A stretch of 6,439 nt of DNA, taken from NCBI GenBank assembly GCA_937928665.1, contig CALFVM010000218.1, positions 1-6,439 of the forward strand. Direction: 5' to 3'. Both the position numbers and the translations under genes were made by a program. The DNA is from an uncultured Candidatus Methylacidiphilales bacterium. Lineage in GTDB: Bacteria > Verrucomicrobiota > Verrucomicrobiia > Methylacidiphilales > CALFVM01. The notes under the pieces are model-generated. The model had not been told where the DNA came from and made no database searches. It saw only the letters and a program-made list of their open reading frames with translations. Below are positions 4,232 through 6,439 of this stretch, in pieces. The first letter of the stretch is position 1, and each line of letters starts with the position of its first letter.

Positions 4232-6058
4232 ATGCATCCGATCGCTGTGGCCTTGGGGTCGGGCGGCGTCCTGCTGGTTGCCTACTTCGTGTATGTGCGC
4301 TGGATGGCGCGGCGGATCTATCGGTTGGATGACGGGAGGATCCCGCCGAGCCGGGCGTTGGCTGATGGGCGGGATTATGTGGCAAGTCCGAAGTGGCTGG
4401 TCTTCGGGCATCACTTTACCTCCATAGCCGGGACCGGGCCGATCGTTGGGCCGGCCATTGCCGTGACCTGGGGCTGGGGTCCGGCCCTTTTATGGGTTTT
4501 GCTGGGCTCCATTTTTATTGGTGCTGTTCACGATTTCGGTTCGCTCATGGTCAGCCTGAGGAACGGGGGGAGGACGGTGGGGGATGTGGCGGGCAAGCTG
4601 ATTCATCCGAGATTGCGCCGGGTGTTTCTGCTTATTTTTTTCATGGCACTGACGATTGTCCTGGCCGTTTTTGGCGTGGTGGTTGCCGGGGTGTTCCGGA
4701 TGTTTCCGGCCGCAATTCTGCCGTGCCTGTTGCAGATCCCCCTGGCAATGGTGATTGGGTGGGGGTTGCGTTCGGGGAAGTTCCCGCTTTTCCCGACCTC
4801 ACTGGGTGCATTGGTGTTGATGTATGGTTTTGTCGCGTGTGGAAACGCGGGCGTGCTGGGCGGGGTCAATGAGTGGTTGGCGGGGTTGCCGGTTCCCGTG
4901 TGGGTGGGGCTTCTCCTGATGTACTCCTATGCGGCGTCGGTCCTGCCGGTCTGGCTGCTTTTGCAGCCGAGGGATTATATCAATGCGCTGCAGTTGATTT
5001 CGGTGCTCGGACTGCTGGTCGTGGGGTTGGTGGTGGCGGGCTTTCTGGGCGGGTCGGGGGAGGGTGCCGGCCGGTTGGAGATGGTCGCGCCGGTTTACCG
5101 GGCCGAACCGCCAGGGGCACCTCCGCTGTTTCCTTTCCTGTTCATCACGGTGGCCTGCGGAGCCGTCAGCGGATTCCATTGCCTGGTTTGCAGCGGGACC
5201 AGCAGTAAGCAATTGGCCCGGGAATCGGACGCGCCGATGGTTGGAGCCGGCTCGATGTTGGCGGAGGGGTTTTTGGCCGTCTTGGTGATTCTGGCGTGCG
5301 GTGCAGGGATTGGGCTTGGGTTGCAGGGGGTGGACGGGGTGACGGTCCTGGGGAGGGCGGCGTGGGAAATGCAGTATGCCGACTGGCGGAGTGCCGGCGG
5401 ACTGGGCGCAACGGTGGGGGCGTTTGTGGGGGGCTCGGCCAACTTTCTTGGGGCTCTTGGGGTGCCGAGGGAAATGGCCGTGGCACTGATGGGGGTCTTC
5501 GTGGCGTCCTTTGCCGGAACGACAATGGACTCGACATGCCGCTTGCAGCGTTACGTGATTCAGGAGCTGGCATCGGACATGGGGAACTCTTTGCTGGGTC
5601 CACTGGCCAGGCTGGGGCGGTTGGCGTGGAACCCGCATCCGGCGGCATTTTTGGCGGTTCTCGCAGCGGCCCTGCTCGCGGCAGTTCCTCCGGCGGGTCA
5701 GGAGTGGAGCTGGGCCCAGGCCGGGCGGGGCGGAATGGTGCTGTGGCCGCTTTTCGGGGCGACCAACCAGTTGCTGGCCGGTTTGGCGTTGGTGGTGCTG
5801 TTCGTTTTTCTGAAGCGGGAAGGGCGACCGGTGGCGTTCATGGTGGGGCCGATGCTGTTGATGCTGGTGGTGCCCGGTTTGGCGATGAGCCTGCAATTGG
5901 GATGGGGCACACCGGGCATCGGTTCATGGTGGGCAGAGGGGAACTGGGTGCTGGTTGGATTTGGGACGGGCTTTTTGGCTTTGCAGGGATGGGTGATTGG
6001 GGAGTTGGTCCGTTGGTGGGTGGGGCGCGACCGGGTTCGTGCCGGCGTGCGGCGATGA
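4232..6058 (+). CDS. cstA: CstA-family carbon starvation / pyruvate-type transporter
   Basis: A 608-residue polytopic membrane protein with the conserved CstA motifs in order: FGHHFTSIAGTGPIVGP (58-74), GAVHDFGSL (97-105), LLLQPRDYINALQ (242-254), ACGAVSGFHCLVCSGTSSKQ (308-327), FAGTTMDSTCRLQRYVIQEL (427-446) and WPLFGATNQLLA (505-516). More than a dozen hydrophobic stretches fill the rest. In E. coli CstA and BtsT import peptides or pyruvate during nutrient limitation, BtsT as a proton-pyruvate symporter. The substrate here cannot be read from sequence. The protein is shorter than the roughly 700-residue E. coli CstA, and most of the difference seems to be at the C-terminus, which ends shortly after the last helix in basic residues. 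ATG 4232 lies 15 bases after mcsA with no good ribosome binding site, suggesting one transcript. No YbdD/YjiX (DUF466) gene follows. Confidence 0.92.
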   Translation: MHPIAVALGSGGVLLVAYFVYVRWMARRIYRLDDGRIPPSRALADGRDYVASPKWLVFGHHFTSIAGTGPIVGPAIAVTWGWGPALLWVLLGSIFIGAVHDFGSLMVSLRNGGRTVGDVAGKLIHPRLRRVFLLIFFMALTIVLAVFGVVVAGVFRMFPAAILPCLLQIPLAMVIGWGLRSGKFPLFPTSLGALVLMYGFVACGNAGVLGGVNEWLAGLPVPVWVGLLLMYSYAASVLPVWLLLQPRDYINALQLISVLGLLVVGLVVAGFLGGSGEGAGRLEMVAPVYRAEPPGAPPLFPFLFITVACGAVSGFHCLVCSGTSSKQLARESDAPMVGAGSMLAEGFLAVLVILACGAGIGLGLQGVDGVTVLGRAAWEMQYADWRSAGGLGATVGAFVGGSANFLGALGVPREMAVALMGVFVASFAGTTMDSTCRLQRYVIQELASDMGNSLLGPLARLGRLAWNPHPAAFLAVLAAALLAAVPPAGQEWSWAQAGRGGMVLWPLFGATNQLLAGLALVVLFVFLKREGRPVAFMVGPMLLMLVVPGLAMSLQLGWGTPGIGSWWAEGNWVLVGFGTGFLALQGWVIGELVRWWVGRDRVRAGVRR

Positions 6059-6160
6059 CTGGGGCAACCAGAGGCAGGGTGGGCTTGACCAGCAGGGCGA
6101 TCATGGCGCACAACTGAGGTTGGTGAATTGGTCTCAACTTGCCCAAGTTTCGGCTCTCCG
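6059..6160. other. Intergenic region between cstA and the SulP gene
   Basis: 102 bases with no credible gene. A 20-codon frame starts at an ATGA overlap with the cstA stop (6055-6117) but resembles no known family. I see no terminator hairpin with a T-run, so readthrough from cstA into the SulP gene is possible. No clear promoter or ribosome binding site precedes ATG 6161. Confidence 0.4.
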
Positions 6161-6439
6161 ATGAAAGGAGTGGAACTGCGCCATTTCGCGGGCTACTTCC
6201 CGTTTATCGAGACGGCACGAACGTATTCCCGGATCGACTTGCGGCACGATGTGTCGGCCAGTGTCACGGTGGCGCTGATGAACATCCCGCAGGCGATTGC
6301 CTATGCGACGATCGCCGGGCTGCCGCCTGCTTACGGGATCTATGCGAGTATTGTCCTGACGATCCTGTGTTCGCTTTTTTGCAACAGTCAGCACCTGATT
6401 TCCGGTCCGACCAATGCGATTTCCCTGGTGGTGGCCGGG
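6161..6439 (+). CDS. SulP (SLC26-type) anion transporter, 3' end missing
   Basis: The frame is open from ATG 6161 to the last base (93 complete codons), so only the N-terminus is present. After a short cytoplasmic segment (1-27) comes the SulP signature: DLRHDVSASVTVALMNIPQA (26-45), AYATIAGLPPAYGIYAS (47-63), and then SQHLISGPTNAISLVVAG (76-93), which is the conserved first-to-third helix region around the anion site. SulP proteins are 500-700 residue membrane carriers of sulfate, bicarbonate, chloride or dicarboxylates, usually ending in a STAS domain. The substrate and the presence of STAS cannot be judged here. A bicarbonate or dicarboxylate role would suit the carbon-related neighbour cstA, but this is guesswork. 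Confidence 0.9.
   Translation, partial: MKGVELRHFAGYFPFIETARTYSRIDLRHDVSASVTVALMNIPQAIAYATIAGLPPAYGIYASIVLTILCSLFCNSQHLISGPTNAISLVVAG

Noticed and set aside
4799..5896. A 365-codon minus-strand open frame inside cstA
   Set aside because: Its product is His/Gln/Arg/Pro-rich, as expected for the antisense of a GC-rich membrane protein gene, and the plus strand has all CstA motifs.
5296..6117. A 273-codon plus-strand frame overlapping the second half of cstA
   Set aside because: It is Gly/Arg-rich with no domain, and cstA is intact in the other frame, so it is not a frameshifted continuation.
6055..6117. A 20-codon frame overlapping the cstA stop as ATGA
   Set aside because: It could be a coupled small gene like those that follow cstA elsewhere, but it is far shorter than YbdD-type proteins, shares no motif with them and has no independent support.
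6059..6160. A terminator after cstA
   Set aside because: The only inverted matches, such as TGAG with CTCA, are four bases long with a wide loop and no T-run.

Overview
The window is GC-rich, densely coded bacterial DNA. A Roadblock/MglA gene set, a bacterial McsA, a CstA transporter and mostly Shine-Dalgarno-poor starts fit a Gram-negative environmental bacterium. A Verrucomicrobia-like lineage is my best guess, but it is an inference from gene content and not proven by the sequence. No rRNA, tRNA, CRISPR array or insertion sequence was seen.

Left block (1-2008, + strand) is a compact operon of three genes. The first is the 3' part of a gene encoding an EP/Pro-rich linker, a helix-hairpin-helix domain and a Roadblock/LC7 domain. 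The second is an MglA-type small Ras-like GTPase with all key residues. The third is a second, stand-alone Roadblock/LC7 protein. Spacers are 17 and 9 bases. In MglA systems the Roadblock protein MglB is the GTPase-activating partner and the pair sets cell polarity, gliding and type IV pilus activity. A GTPase between two different Roadblock proteins, one fused to a nucleic-acid-binding-type HhH module, is the most unusual part of the window.

Middle block (1985-3575, - strand) is a four-gene operon. In transcription order it holds a 71-residue unknown, a DUF2892-type two-helix membrane protein, a 215-residue four-helix membrane protein of unknown function, and an SRPBCC-fold protein. The last three are joined by 7- and 8-base stop/start overlaps. 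Its 3' end overlaps the 3' end of the left operon by 24 bases, so the two converge with no room for a terminator.

Right block (3677-6439, + strand) diverges from the middle block across a 101-base intergenic region. It holds an McsA-like zinc and UVR-motif protein, followed 15 bases later by a CstA-family transporter (carbon starvation/pyruvate-type). After a further 102 bases comes the 5' part of a SulP (SLC26-type) anion transporter, cut by the window end. No McsB kinase, ClpC or CtsR gene is next to mcsA here, and no YbdD-type small protein follows cstA.
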